From assembly GCA_021399435.1 (NCBI GenBank), contig JAJTUP010000054.1, positions 248,001 through 312,000 on the forward strand: a stretch of 64,000 bases of DNA, in the 5' to 3' direction. Of this stretch, positions 12,306 through 23,250 are shown piece after piece; within the stretch, counting starts at the first letter, position 1, and each line of letters starts with the position of its first letter. The notes under the pieces are model-generated. The model ran no database searches and had not been told where the DNA came from. It worked only from the letters and a program-made list of their open reading frames with translations. The stretch comes from Diaporthe sp. PMI_573. Taxonomy: Eukaryota > Ascomycota > Sordariomycetes > Diaporthales > Diaporthaceae. Made by a program: the position numbers and the translations under genes.

Positions 12306-12700
12306 TTGCCAATCGCAGGGGATGCGGAGCATAACACCGGCGTGGTCGTCGGGGGCATTCTGAACAGTGGGCCCAAAGCCCTTGGAAAGGTCGCCGTGCT
12401 TGTGACCGACTACCTTTCTTGCACCGACGTTGTCAAGACTTTCGAGAAGGTGACGGGCAGCCGTGCCTCATACGTTGAGGTGTCTGACGAGTTGTGGACA
12501 AGATGTGGGGAGACCTAGGCCTTGAGCTCGCCTCACAGATGCATTGGAGTGAGGAATACCCAGACTGGCACAAGCTCGAGCCAGATAGAGTTATCAGTAT
12601 GGAGGAGCTAGGCGTTCAGGATAAGCTGGTAGGGTTTGAGGAGGCGCTGACGGCTCTTAAGGACCAGATCGTTTGGGGGCGTGGTTGCTCTCATTGGTCT
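12306..12700 (+). pseudogene. NmrA-like oxidoreductase relic (C-terminal part)
   Basis: Two consecutive frames together read as the C-terminal half of an NmrA-like protein. The first has GDAEHNTGVVVGGILN, VTDYLSCTDVVKTFEKVTG and YVEVSDEL. The second continues VDKMWGDLGLELASQMHW and ends EELGVQDKLVGFEEALTALK. The join is at about 12493-12497, where one missing base turns the expected LVDKMW into LWTRCG followed by a stop. No N-terminal Rossmann motif is found upstream. It differs clearly from the intact NmrA gene at 10089-11064 on the other strand, so it is not a simple duplicate. Confidence 0.65.
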
Positions 12701-12958
12701 TGCGAAGGAGTAAGGCGTAGACAAGCAATTCAACCTGCTGTACTACGATTAGAGCCGACGGAAATACTTTAAAAGGGTTCACTTATCAAATACAATGTTT
12801 CTGTACCGAACGTTGAGAACAAACTTAAAAAGGGGTTAAGACCTCCCTCTCTGTACTGTCGATATCTAATGTGTATTCACTGCAGGTGTTTCCCTGCAAA
12901 GGTGCAGGGACGCGACAGAAGCATACCGCACTATGCCATGCTGCGCACTCCCTTCCAT

Positions 12959-13516
12959 TTAAGCACCAGAAACCCTTACTCGCTCCTCAATGGGTTTGAA
13001 CTCCTTTTCAACAGCCTCACCGCCATTGCCGCCGAAGACAAGCTGGGCGTTCAGCTTCCAGCTAGCAGGCAAATTCCACGTCTCGGCAACCTTCTGGTCG
13101 ATGAGTGGGTTGTAATGCTGTAGATTGGCGCCGAGTCCCTCGAGCTCAAGAGATGTCCACACCAGCCACTGCTGCATGGCGAGGCTCTGGGTGGCAAAGA
13201 TGGGGAATTTGTCGGCATAGGCAGGGAACTGCTCTTGCATGCCGTTGACGACATCGTTGTCGTTGAAGAAAAGAACTGTTCCTGCGCCGGCCTTGAACAT
13301 TGCCATGCGGTCGGCAGGAACGATGGGGCGGAGCGTGTCGGTGGTGATGTCCCAGAGCTTGTCGTGCTCGGCGCCGAAAAGGACGAGAAGGCCGTTGGAT
13401 TGGGAATTGAAGGAGGAGGGGGTGTGGAGGGTGGTGTCTTTGACAATCTCCTGAATGCGCTGCGACGTGACGGAGCCGAGGTCCTTGGTGAGCTGGTAGA
13501 CAATGGGCCGCTCAGG
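12959..13516 (-). CDS. Nitroreductase-family protein (Frm2/Hbn1-like), 5'-incomplete
   Basis: Open frame of 185 codons resembling the fungal nitroreductase-like FMN proteins related to yeast Frm2/Hbn1. It begins RPIVYQLTKDLGSVTSQRIQ, then SSFNSQSNGLLVLFGAEHDKLW, AGAGTVLFFNDNDVVN, FPIFATQSLAMQQWLVWTSLE and GLGANLQHYNPLID, ending in KPIEERVRV. The protein would bind FMN and act in redox or lipid-signalling roles in the family. Usually about 20 residues with the first arginine motif precede the region seen here. A stop (TAA, 13517-13519) lies directly upstream and I cannot find a convincing first exon, so the gene is either split by an intron I missed or 5'-truncated. Confidence 0.65.
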   Translation of the reverse strand, partial: PERPIVYQLTKDLGSVTSQRIQEIVKDTTLHTPSSFNSQSNGLLVLFGAEHDKLWDITTDTLRPIVPADRMAMFKAGAGTVLFFNDNDVVNGMQEQFPAYADKFPIFATQSLAMQQWLVWTSLELEGLGANLQHYNPLIDQKVAETWNLPASWKLNAQLVFGGNGGEAVEKEFKPIEERVRVSGA

Positions 13517-13519
13517 TTA

Positions 13520-15119
13520 TAACGTGCCCAGTGGCGCAGGCCGACAAGGCCCACCACCGCCACCAATAACATCACGACCAGGGGAAACTCTGCGTCGGGC
13601 GGTCACGTGACTTGTCACATGACACAAGGATCACCAAGGATCACGGTGAGCCACCGGTGGTCCAGCAAGAACCAACAACTATATAGACCACAGTCATTAC
13701 CATAGCAACTGAGGAGCTCGACTCTCCAGTGATCAATCTAAGCATTCACTTGACTCTTCATATGAATGGAATAAATATCCTGACGTGCTATCTACGCCAA
13801 TACTCTACTGCTCGTTACCTTATAAGTCATTGCCTGACTTCTCCAGTTCAGACTCCAAACGAAGTCTACCCTACGGTACGCATCGTTACACCCCACCCCA
13901 TTCTCAGGACCATGATAAACCAAACCGGAATCGATAAAGTAGCGTTCAGTGGAGCTCAGGGACTCCGGTAGCCCCCGTTGTACCGTACTAGTAGCCCATA
14001 GCCTCAAAACTCAGCTTCAAAAATGTCTCCACACCTGCCTCTATCCTCTAGTTCTGATGCTGCTGGCGGGGCCGATCTGCTGGCTGCGGAGTTGGTGATT
14101 GATTCTGCAATCGTCAACATCGAGAACGCCTACCCACCAGCAAGCTCCGTCATTCGAGGCGGAGGGGAAGAGAGGTCCAAACTCGAGGCTAGTAACTGCC
14201 GAGATGGCGCCCCACCAAGAAATCTTTGTGGGCTTAAACTGGCCTCATCAAAGCTTTTTATGCCATCACATTATGCGACCAATACGTACTGTACAGTACA
14301 GAGTACAGTACCGAGCCCTAATAAATGCGCAGCATTCTCCATGCGTGAATCCGAGTCACCAGTTCATTCCTTCCCCTAGCTCCATGCTGGCCATCCCTGC
14401 TCCCCTCGCCCTGATATATTGTGGTTGGAGAGCATCATCAGACTTACGGCCAGAACGCAGCACAATCCCGTCTGTCCGCTGACAGCCTCTCATGTGGTTG
14501 CATCTAGTATTTAACCCCACATCCCGTAGTACGATTATGCAAGACTCAGGACTATCAATATACTTGACATTCCCACTAATAATGAGATTGAAGTAAGATG
14601 CTCTCAAGAGCCATCGTGGTGGAGCTTTCGACTGCAACATGGCCCGTACTTCTCTGTTGATATGGTCATTTGTTTGGTACGCGGGGAACTTTAGCTGGCG
14701 TCTGGCCAGCCTAAGCCAGATCTGAGAGGAAGATTCACCTCAGAAGTTGACAAACTTCTCATAACAGTCAACGCAGAGGGGAAGAGGCATTCCGGGTGGG
14801 AGGTCGGAGGGCGCAAGAAGCGCCAAAGAAGACCGTCCCCTCATCAAGTTGAGGGGAAGGCGGAACAAGTTCTCCTGGTTGGAGATTCACAAGCAGTTCA
14901 GTGCTACTTATCATAGGCGTTCTCAGAAATGATAGTGGCATTGGAGAAGGCTTGTCAGGCATCAACGAAACTCGATCAATCCGTTGAAAGCATGATCAAT
15001 CTATTTCTCGTGAAATTTGAAGACATGCTATATAATAAAAGAGCGAAGTTCAGGTAAGAGGCGGAAACAAACAATGCTGTCTGAAGAGCCATGGCTCTCC
15101 CTGACCGTAATTTCACTAA
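13520..15119. other. Intergenic; possible LTR-like stretch, no gene recognised
   Basis: The stretch 13609-13890 looks LTR-like (starts TGTCACATG, has a TATATAG box, ends GTTACA), but I find no flanking duplication or second copy in the window. Open frames at 14023-14482 have no recognisable domain. Confidence 0.25.
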
Positions 15120-15921
15120 TCACCATGGATTAACACCATTTTTGTGAATGAATTTCCCAACATCCGCGTCTCGTTGCCCCTCCACCACGCTGCAAACCCA
15201 CTCTGCCCCAACTACAGCATCTACACCCCCTAATGATCTAAGATGATCTGGTCCGAACTGATCCATCATCTTCGTCGCAAGAAGCCCGGGACAGATGGCA
15301 AACACTTTGACCCCTTTCTGACCCAAGGTCCTATGATACCAAATCATAAACATATTCAAAGCTGCTTTGCTGGCTCGATATTCTGGGTATGGATCCCCGT
15401 AGCAGTGACAAGTGGGATCCATAGCGCCGCCTAGAGAACCCAAGGTGCTCGATATAAAGAGCAGTCGCGGTGCTTGGGACCGAAGCAGCAAAGACGTGAA
15501 TGCTTCAGTCGTCTCTGCTGAACCAAAGACATTGGTCTCGAACACTTCTCGAAGATTTTCTCGCATTGGAACAGCCGGGTTGACCGTGATGGCAGCATTG
15601 TTGATAAGGACATCCAGGCGGCCGAACTTTTCTTCTACCTCCTCAGCCGCTTTTGCAATTGAGGAGTCGTCCTTCACATCAAGTTGCATGAGCGAAATAG
15701 ACCCTTTGAGTCCTTCAGCTTCCAGCTTCGAGATGGCCTCGCTTCCACGCTCAACTGAGCGGCTGCCGAGCAACACATGATAATTAGAAGGAGATGAAGA
15801 TAGAATCCTCACTATCTCATATCCTAAGCCCTGATTTGCACCTAGCAAGGGTTAATTAGAGGCCAGTGAGGTAGTAAGGTAAAACTTTACCCGTTATTAG
15901 GACAACAGTTCTGTCCGACAT
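15120..15921 (-). CDS. Short-chain dehydrogenase/reductase (SDR), 250 aa
   Basis: Classical SDR enzyme using NAD(P)H; substrate unknown. A tiny first exon (15921-15891, 31 bases) encodes MSDRTVVLIT, then a 49-base intron (GTAAAG donor, GCTAG acceptor) splits the first glycine codon of the cofactor motif. The second exon runs 15841-15120. Motifs in order: GANQGLG (cofactor), LDVLINNAA, and catalytic YRASK (YxxxK), followed by CPGLLATKM. A serine in LLFISSTLG is the likely catalytic Ser. Length is normal for a single-domain SDR. Without the mini-exon the frame would start inside the cofactor site. Confidence 0.88.
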
Positions 15922-16269
15922 CGTATTCCCGGGTTGAGTGATTATTTGAATGATTCAACATGTTGCGGATATGACCGTTTGCCGTAAGCCTTTATATTTC
16001 TTTCTCGGAGGATGTGAAGGTTGTTAATTCCGTCCCGGACCGAGAATATCACCGCCACTCCGGGTTTCAAGAGTTAGTTCAGCTCTGCCCCGAGAAATCT
16101 CGGCCGCAAACGGCCGTCCGACCCGACATGTCGCACTTCGGAGGTTCGGCAACATTTCAAAGCCGAAGCGCGAGATAACCGCATCTCTAATCGAGTATCA
16201 CGCCACATGACAAATCCCCAAGACTTCTCCCCTCATCATACCATATCATCACCAGCCAAAGCAACCGCC

Positions 16270-17190
16270 ATGTCGTTAATCAAGAGCAGACCATTACCTT
16301 TGACGGCAGCAACTGGCAAGATTTGACTCGACTGGTGACGGCCTGCCAATTCAAGTTCCTATAAGAGTCCGCCCGAGACAAGGACATTTATGCTACCTCC
16401 GGGGGCAAACGTGCTTATCTCTCCTCCTTCTTCCGAGGCCCCGCACTTGACTGGGTGGGGACCATCTATGACGCCAACAACGCCATCTTCAACGATTACG
16501 ATGGGTTCGTGGCGGCGTGCAGAAATGCCTTTGGCATTTCAGTCGAAGGGCTCAGCGCCCAACGGCGGGGCGAACCGGCTAAAATGGCAGCCTGACCTGC
16601 CGGCCTTCTTCGTGGAGTATGACCGGCTTACCACTCTCCTGTCCCTGACAGGGGATGAGACCAAGATCGCGCTCCTCCGGAACAAGCTCCCTCAGCACGT
16701 TCAGAAACTCCTGGCTGAACAAGCCCTGAAACTTCACCTCATACGACACCATGAGGGAGCGACTCCTGACGATGTGGTCCTTCGATCCGGGTCGCTCCAT
16801 CTCCCATGGCTCGCCAGACTCGCGAATGGCTTGACAAAGGAGTGGTCGAGAAGATGAGACGTGCCATTTGGACCAACAACCCTGTCATCGTGGCGAAAGC
16901 TGACGGAGCCATTCGGACGTGCATCGACTGCCGCGCCGCCAACGCAGTAACAAAAGGATTTTGACTGGCCCTTGCCGCGCTTGCAGGACCTGCGCCATAA
17001 ACTTACGCGGATGGATCCCAAGGACGCATTCTTCCACATAAGGTGCCAGCCCGCCCAATGGAGATTCCTCACCGCGTTCCGGTCGGGGGGGGGGGGGATG
17101 CCTACCAATTCCGACGAATGGCTTTTGGGCTGAAGACAGCCCCTTCAACATTCCAACTGTTCATGGATCATCTCCTCGCCGCATTTATTT
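16270..17190 (+). pseudogene. Ty3/gypsy retrotransposon relic (gag plus reverse transcriptase fragments)
   Basis: Degenerate coding remains in several frames. The gag part reads SSFFRGPALDWVGTIYDANN, DGFVAACRNAFGIS and, after a frame change, DLPAFFVEYDRLTTLL. Directly after it comes part of a reverse transcriptase: ARQTREWLDKG, IWTNNPVIVAKADGAIRTCID, RMDPKDAFFHIR and QFRRMAFGLKTAPSTFQLFM. The protease and much of pol between them are missing, so the element has a large internal deletion plus stops and frameshifts. A run of 12 G interrupts the reverse transcriptase near 17088-17098. The active-site YxDD region is not present. Confidence 0.8.
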
Positions 17191-18699
17191 ATTTTTGTTT
17201 CTGCTACAGTACACCGAATCACAGCGGCCGCTAGACAATCTTTTTATTATGATTGTGCTCAACTTGCCTTCCAATATCCTCCGCTCGCAAGCTTTGAGGC
17301 TTATATTCTGGTCATCAGTGTCAAATAAATAGAAACGTTTCATGACGTACTCCTTAGCAACCTCATTTGCCTGTCGTCGGTCGCGCAACTTGTTAGTTAC
17401 CAAAGGGTTTCATCGACGTTATAGTATCGCAAATAATTGTAGGCGCCTGTATGTTGGACTTCTGAGTGACCATCCACCGCCGTTGGGGACAAGTCGCTCA
17501 CGTAGCTGAAGCTATTCAGAGAATCTAGAAAAAGTATTGTTAGCCTGTCTTTTTCTGGATAGGCCAAATGGTTACTGTATCTGATGAACAGTGGATTTGC
17601 ATACCAGTTCTGCCTGCATATCGCAAACAGCTATTATGGTGTGCCATATAGTCAAATGGGCCGTCTTTATGGGCAGAGCCATGAATGCTCCGTACATAGA
17701 AATCCGTTGACTGGACTGACCTAACTGGATGAGTTGCACGTAGACAGAATAGATCTGGCTCCTGTGTAAGTGGAACTTAGAGCTGAAACTGCCACACATC
17801 CACAGTCTGGTCGAAATCAGCAGCTTCAGTGGGCTCAGGGCACTCAGGAAAAGGATTGACGAGATCGTGTTGCTGATCATCTTTCGATGATAGAGATATG
17901 TCTTCAACCCCCGAAGCTACCCTTTGAGCCATAACACAAGAACCAGAGACAGCATTGTAATCGACATGAGCAGCCACTGCCTCCTTCTTTGGCCCAGGGG
18001 CAATGGGTTGAGCGCCTGAATTAGCAAGCGGATACTGTTGCATGTCGATGTAATTTGGGGGTGCTATGCTTAAACCAGAGCCGGGTTCAGCATAGGTAGA
18101 AAGATAGGGACGTTCCTTTTTCGTGGTGATCCTTTCGAGGCACCTGCCAGAGAAATAATCCAACCCCGCCCGAAACGCAGATATATAATGGTTTTTACTA
18201 CCATATTTCGACAGCCTTCTTCTCGCCCAAAAAGTGCACTGGTTCAGGCGGGCTTGTTCTCGTCGCCAGCATTGTTACACAAACCATTCTGTTGCCTATC
18301 TTTCCCCTGCCCGCAGCAAAATAAGCAGGGGCGGCTTCCTGCAGAGCGCAAATTGATTGGGTAGAAGGTTTCGGAAAAGCACACTGGTAAGGTTCGTGAG
18401 TCATATCGAGCATCCTGCAGTATAGTACCGTACATTTATTGGATAACAGGTTGACAAATTTCAGGAATGCGTAGCTGGTATGGGCCCTCTCTATCGGCTG
18501 CGAACTCGCGCGTTTGTGATACCAAGACACACAAGATAACCTTTGGCCCGTTTTCCCTATAACCTTTGTGAAAATCCGATCGGAACAGCTTCGGAGGAAC
18601 ACCCATTCCCTGGACATATCCCTTCGCCCTACACCTCACGGCATTACTGCGGTGCATTTCCTTTGCCAGCTAAATGTTTTGAGCTCCGAAGTGGCAAGA
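17191..18699. other. No gene recognised
   Basis: Minus-strand frames at 17777-18163 and 18198-18617 are open for about 130 codons each. One alternative frame contains a cysteine cluster (CLFCCGQGKDRQQNGLC), but no family or complete exon structure could be supported. Confidence 0.3.
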
Positions 18700-19035
18700 C
18701 TATGTTGCGAAGTGGACTGTGTGTCTACTTTCAACTGAGCTACTTTCATTCTGGCGATTAGTCGCCACATTTTTTAGCAAAGGTCTTCCTGAGTCTAGCC
18801 TGGGTGATCGGGGATGCCTACAGCTTTTGTCCCTTGTTGTAGTGCTGAAGGAAATTGTGGGAGGGTATGGCGTTGGCGGTCTGTAAGTCTGGCGTTGTGA
18901 GGCAGCTGGCGATGAAATGTGAAGCCGCGGAGGTCTGCCTCGGCGCGGACGTTTGGCGTTGCCCCCGGCCTTCTGGTGACCAGATTCAACTCGGATGAAG
19001 CAAAGGCACATCAAGATTACTGCCAGCAGCTTCAT
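18700..19035 (-). CDS. Hypothetical small secreted protein, 111 aa
   Basis: The frame starts MKLLAVILMCLCFIRVES, a good signal-peptide shape (Lys then a hydrophobic core, small residue before the likely cut near VES/G). A basic, proline- and serine-rich stretch follows, including RPRRGRPPR and PPTPYPPT. There are few cysteines after the signal, so it is not a typical cysteine-rich effector. I do not recognise a family. An in-frame extension of 7 codons exists upstream; the Met at 19035 was chosen because it places the signal peptide at the terminus. Chance signal-like ORFs are common, so confidence is low. Confidence 0.25.
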   Translation of the reverse strand: MKLLAVILMCLCFIRVESGHQKAGGNAKRPRRGRPPRLHISSPAASQRQTYRPPTPYPPTISFSTTTRDKSCRHPRSPRLDSGRPLLKNVATNRQNESSSVESRHTVHFAT

Positions 19036-19339
19036 TGGGAATATGTCGAGGCGCAAGTGTGTTTACACATCCGATATATTGTTCAGACGATAGGATGCTT
19101 GTTTACATTTTCGACCATGCAACAATATTCGAGTCACCGAGGAAAATGCTGATCAGCTCACCTCCCTAAGTACCCCTGAAGACATAACGTCTGTGGGTAG
19201 CGGAGAACAAGGACTCGGGGGACCGAGGGGGACGAGGGGGACATCATAAAACAATCCGATCACCCGATAGTGTGGCAGGAAACACTCCCATTCCTGCAGT
19301 AGCTGCTGAAAACCGAGAGAATGGAGCAAATAACGGCTC

Positions 19340-19861
19340 AGCGAAGCGAGCGTTGGACGACATTCCAGAGTTCAGGCCCGAGGGTCGGTAGATGGACCCG
19401 TATTCACCGCTTGTTACGACACTGGCGCATCTCGGTGCGCGGTGTCACGGGCATACCTAGGCTACTTCCCAGACGCCACCGTCAATTGGCAAGCAAAAGC
19501 CAACATCAGAGGCGTCGGCCACACCAAGGCACTAGGATGGGCCGAATTCAACATCTACCACCAAGGCAACGTCAGCGGCCAGAAGATGGTCCTGGCCGTT
19601 CGCCTTGGCGCCTGTGTACTGGATCGACTAGATGCTGGTCTCTTGGTCGGCCAGGAATTCATGGTGCCGCACCAAGTGGACGTGTTGAACAGCTCGGGCG
19701 AGATCGCGTTCGGATGTTTCGGCGGCGCCACGGTGGATGCCGCTATCTTTGCCAAGGTTCCTGAAAGGACTCATGTGGTAAGAGCAGCCGCAAACACTAT
19801 AATTCCGCCGCGATCCCATCGCATCGTTCCCGTCTTTACCGGGAACTTGGAAAAACAGTAG
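19340..19861 (+). pseudogene. Gypsy-type retropepsin fragment
   Basis: The frame contains GPVFTACYDTGASRCAVSRA, with the retroviral-type aspartyl protease active site DTGAS, followed by VGHTKALGWAEFNIYH, LAVRLGACVLDRLDAGLLVG and IIPPRSHRIVPVFTG. This is the protease region of a Ty3/gypsy pol. After the stop at 19859-19861 another frame continues AFLFRPEQEGWVNSL and NQSPYPIRI up to 19964, where the hAT-like element begins. Gag and reverse transcriptase are absent, so this is a fragment with at least one frameshift. Confidence 0.7.
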
Positions 19862-19964
19862 CCTTCTTGTTTAGGCCCGAACAAGAAGGCTGGGTGAACA
19901 GCCTAGTGGGCCGACAAACATGCGGAGTCATGGCGGTAAACCAGTCGCCGTACCCAATACGCAT

Positions 19965-21135
19965 CAGTGATGTTATTGGATTGGATTGGAGCTGGATCCG
20001 AGCCTCGATCCAATCCAGTCCAGACGTGGGGACAGGCAGCCTCCAGGATATCCAGAACCGATCCAGTTCATATTTTTACCCTTTTGGGACAATCAATGAG
20101 CCGCTGAATAAGCAGACTTGGAGTAGAACTGTTCTTGTCCTTGGGTTATGACACCACCTAACTACGGAGCTCATGTTCTCTAGCAACTTGCGTCTCCAGT
20201 ATGTTCTTCTCGCTTCCATTATCTTCGCCGCCTTCCTCTCCCTCACCCAGCCCATCCGCCCCAACTGTACTCCCTGCCTCACCCTCCATCAAACCGATGG
20301 CAGAGTCATCAAATGCCTTCTGCTCCGGGCGACCATACCAAGCTCGTAAGCACTCGCTGGCTTCAATGACGTCCATCCGGAGCCGTGAGCGATGATTTGG
20401 TGTTTCGATTCCAGGTGGTTTAAGGTAGTACAATTGCCCTTGCCGGAAATAGGAAGTCCCTGTTGGCGCTGCTGCTGTTCGCACAGATAACAGTACCAGA
20501 ACGTCTTCGTCGGGTCCTGCTTGAGTTGTATGTCTTCACCATACTGCCAGACGACTGATGTCCTTTTCTTGGTGTGCTTTTGGGACTTTGCCACAACAGA
20601 GTAGCGTACATATTGCTTCCCATTCAGCTTGAATTCGTCGGGTTCGATCAGGGTTCCGTCGGGGTCGTTTGGGCGAGGACTAATATATGTTGGAGCAAGA
20701 ATAACTCTGTCAGAATCAGGACGGCGACCGCTGGCAGCACCGAAATAGCTGGAGATAGTGGCCATGGTGTAGCTGGTGAGTGGACTGTTCAGACACGTCT
20801 GCCACAGTAGAAGGACTGCTGAAGTCGCGAGCGACGCGTTTGCCTCCGTGCTTTTAATAGCGTAGCAATCTGCACGCGTTGGATGTTAACCCAATAGCGG
20901 AACGATAGTTCGCGCGTCGTGTCGTGGTCTGCGACGGCAGCTGCGACGGGAGACTCCTCATGACCACTCAATTAGGCTTAGCTCTTGCCTTATCAGGTTA
21001 GACCATTGGAGCTCCAGGAGCTGGTTGCCAATCAATCCAATCCAGTCCAAATCTTCGAGAAACCCAAATCCAGTCCAGCCATTTTCCGACAAATCCAGTC
21101 CAATCCAAATTGCCTCCAATCCAATAACATCACTG
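19965..21135 (-). mobile_element. hAT-like transposon, internally deleted (Ds-like)
   Basis: The two ends are inverted copies of CAGTGATGTTATTGGATTGG (19965-19984, and the complement of about 21116-21135). Just inside both ends are many copies of a GGATTGG / CCAATCC subterminal motif, as in hAT elements. No matching 8-bp target duplication is seen (ATACGCAT on the left, GTGGCGGG on the right). The inner 600 bases encode only the start and the end of a hAT transposase, fused out of frame. Confidence 0.65.
20158..20765 (-). pseudogene. hAT transposase remnant: BED zinc finger fused to C-terminal tail
   Basis: The minus-strand frame from 20765 starts MATISSYFGAASGRR and carries a BED-type zinc finger: a CysxxCys pair in WYCYLCEQQQ, then LNHLESKH giving the two His ligands. 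About 40 bases later a second frame (20484-20158) reads RSRLRMDVIEASECLRAWYG, resembling the motif that closes hAT dimerisation domains, and runs on into an acidic glycine-rich tail. The DDE core and most of the dimerisation domain between them are missing. This looks like a deletion derivative that could only move if an autonomous relative supplied transposase. Confidence 0.6.
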
Positions 21136-21603
21136 GTGGCGGGTGTTCCCGTCTGTGATACTTCCAAAAGTCCTGTATCTGAACACCACGTGCTTTGTGT
21201 ACCACTCGCGTCTATATGTCGCAAATGCTCATCGGCTGCCATATAGTTAAGTCCACAATCTTTGTGGGTAAAGCCGTAAATATTAGGGACATGCATGAAA
21301 CATCTGCTGCTTAGTCTGTCTAGGTTGGCTGGTAACTGCACCCAAAACTCGTCGTTTGTGCACTTGGGAATGGAGCTGACGGTTATTTTAGGCTCAAAAT
21401 TCGATGCTAAGGTCGGGCCGCCCGAACCATGTCGTCCCTGGTCTTTAGCAGTCGGGCTTCTGCTCCAGTATCACAAAGGGCTTTGATCGGCACTTCTTCA
21501 CTATGCTTCTTAAGTTGAGCATTAATGAGGAAGGAGGTGGGATTCTCTCTCCCGATCTGGACTGTTGTGTACATAGGGACCACCGTAGAGACTTCCGGTG
21601 GTC

Positions 21604-23037
21604 CTACTCGTTTTCCGACTCATCGCTCGAGCTCGTTTCCTCTACCTTAGCATCCTTCTCCTTAGCCTTGATAGACTTGACTGTCGGGAGCTTCTCGCGG
21701 TCCGGGCAAGCAGCGCCTTTGTGGCCAACCTTGCCGCAAATGAAGCAGGAGTTAGCATCCCAGTGGACGCGCTTTTCATCCTCCGTGAGGGCGCGGTGAG
21801 CGGTTAGGACGGTAACAGGTTTGCCGTTAGAAGCCTTTGGGTTGGAATCGGGTTTAGGTCGGTGGTTGTTACGAGACTTAGGCAAATGAGAAGATGATTT
21901 ACGGTCGTTGGGGTCGTTGGTATTAGAGCTATCCTTCTTACGGCGACGCTCCTGGTTCAGTTCGTAATGGCGTTGTTGGCTGTGGGCGGCGTCGGCGACG
22001 TTACGGGTGAAGCGTTCGTAGGAAATGTCGGGGTCTTTGCTGTCACTAAGCAGACGGTTGTCAAGACCAGGTGGGATGTGTTCCCATAGGGTGGCTTTAC
22101 GTTCAGCGTCGGCGATGCCAGCTTCGTCGGCTAGGGCGTTGATGTCCGAAATAAACTGGAAGATATCGGTTTTGCTTCCCGGCTCATACATCATCTTAGC
22201 CAGAGCCTTACGAGCGTCGGAAGCTTGGTTCGAGTTGTGGTACACCGTTGCTAGTACCTGGATCATTTCGGCCACGCCCGAATAAGGGTTAGTCTCAGAT
22301 AGGTATCGAGTTTTGATCATCTTATTGGCACGATCGGTCGTCAGGCTATGGACGAGAGCCATCCGGGCATATTCGTTCTTGAATGTGTCATTATCGATCT
22401 TAAACTTGTCAGCCAATCGGGCAACCCAACTGTCAAACTCGTTCTTGTCACCCCAAAACCTGCCAGGGTCGGTGGCCGTAGGTTTAGCCTTTCGGTCGTA
22501 GTCGGGGTTAACAGCGTCTTGGTCCTTGCCATAGGGTTTGAAGGCAGCCCGCGCGGCTATACCAATCGGGGTGAAGGTCTTGCCACCAAACGCACTCACG
22601 TCGGGGGTAGCCTCACGTGGTCGGGCATTGTTGCGACCATTGCCGTTGTCATTACCGTTGCTGTCGATTGCAGCCTTGAGCTGCACGTTCTCGGCGCGTA
22701 GGCGTGTGAGCTCAGCTTGGATCTGCGCGAGCTGAGCTTGGACTTCGTCGTCGGCCATCTCAGGTGCAGTGTCGTGTTCACTTGGGGTCGGTATCGGTGT
22801 GGTGGTCCCGCTAGTCCTTGCTGAATCGGACTCGTCGTTCGAGTCGTCAGGAATGACTTCAATGCTGGGGAGCACCAGACTTGCGTCGTTGGCTGAGTCT
22901 TCTTGCTCAATGGTCGAGTCGGTATCAGGGGCCGTCCCTCCTACACTTTCTAAGCCGTTGATCGCTCCTCCAGCAGACTCGCGGTTCAGTCGGACGGATC
23001 GTCGGCTTGCGAGCGGATAGGTCTTCCTCGGCGGCAT
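21604..23037 (-). CDS. Gag polyprotein of chromovirus-type element, 477 aa
   Basis: Structural protein that would form retrotransposon particles. The N-terminal 95 residues are acidic and S/T-rich. A coiled-coil stretch follows (about 95-120, AQLAQIQAELTRLRAENVQL). The capsid-like domain (about 165-350) contains DPGRFWGDKNEFDSWVARLA and typical gag helices. A CCHC zinc knuckle, CFICGKVGHKGAAC, lies near residue 440 and the tail is acidic. No break is visible. The same N-terminal plan and a VPIGVAA/TPIGIAA signature occur in the partial gag at 37948-38619. Pol starts downstream in another frame but is truncated. Confidence 0.88.
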   Translation of the reverse strand: MPPRKTYPLASRRSVRLNRESAGGAINGLESVGGTAPDTDSTIEQEDSANDASLVLPSIEVIPDDSNDESDSARTSGTTTPIPTPSEHDTAPEMADDEVQAQLAQIQAELTRLRAENVQLKAAIDSNGNDNGNGRNNARPREATPDVSAFGGKTFTPIGIAARAAFKPYGKDQDAVNPDYDRKAKPTATDPGRFWGDKNEFDSWVARLADKFKIDNDTFKNEYARMALVHSLTTDRANKMIKTRYLSETNPYSGVAEMIQVLATVYHNSNQASDARKALAKMMYEPGSKTDIFQFISDINALADEAGIADAERKATLWEHIPPGLDNRLLSDSKDPDISYERFTRNVADAAHSQQRHYELNQERRRKKDSSNTNDPNDRKSSSHLPKSRNNHRPKPDSNPKASNGKPVTVLTAHRALTEDEKRVHWDANSCFICGKVGHKGAACPDREKLPTVKSIKAKEKDAKVEETSSSDESENE

Positions 23038-23090
23038 CTAGGTCGGCCGGGTCGTTGATCGGTGTCAGTTAGTCGACTAGCCAATCATTA

Positions 23091-23131
23091 GTCGTTGGTC
23101 GTTGGTCGTTGGTCGTTGGTCGTTGGTCGTT
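23091..23131. repeat. Tandem GTCGTTG repeats in the gypsy leader
   Basis: About six near-perfect heptamer copies lie in the leader between LTR and gag. A second leader repeat follows: a unit of about 35 bases containing TTATTTATTGATCGCTA occurs twice at about 23168-23237. Confidence 0.8.
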
Positions 23132-23250
23132 CGGTCGGATGCGTATGAACGACGTGAAATAGGGCAGCTTATTTATTGATCGCTAAGCCAGCGAAAAGGG
23201 TACCTTATTTATTGATCGCTAGGTCAGCGAGTAAAGAGAGAGTAGAATAG

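Noticed and set aside
13051..13575. 174-codon minus-strand ORF
   Set aside because: Out-of-frame shadow of the nitroreductase; rich in S/P from reading GC-rich codons shifted by one.
13609..13890. Possible solo LTR (TGTCACATG...GTTACA)
   Set aside because: TG/CA ends and a TATA box are seen, but there is no target duplication and no second copy in the window.
17777..18617. Two minus-strand ORFs with a cysteine cluster
   Set aside because: No family recognised and stops separate the parts; not enough support for a gene.
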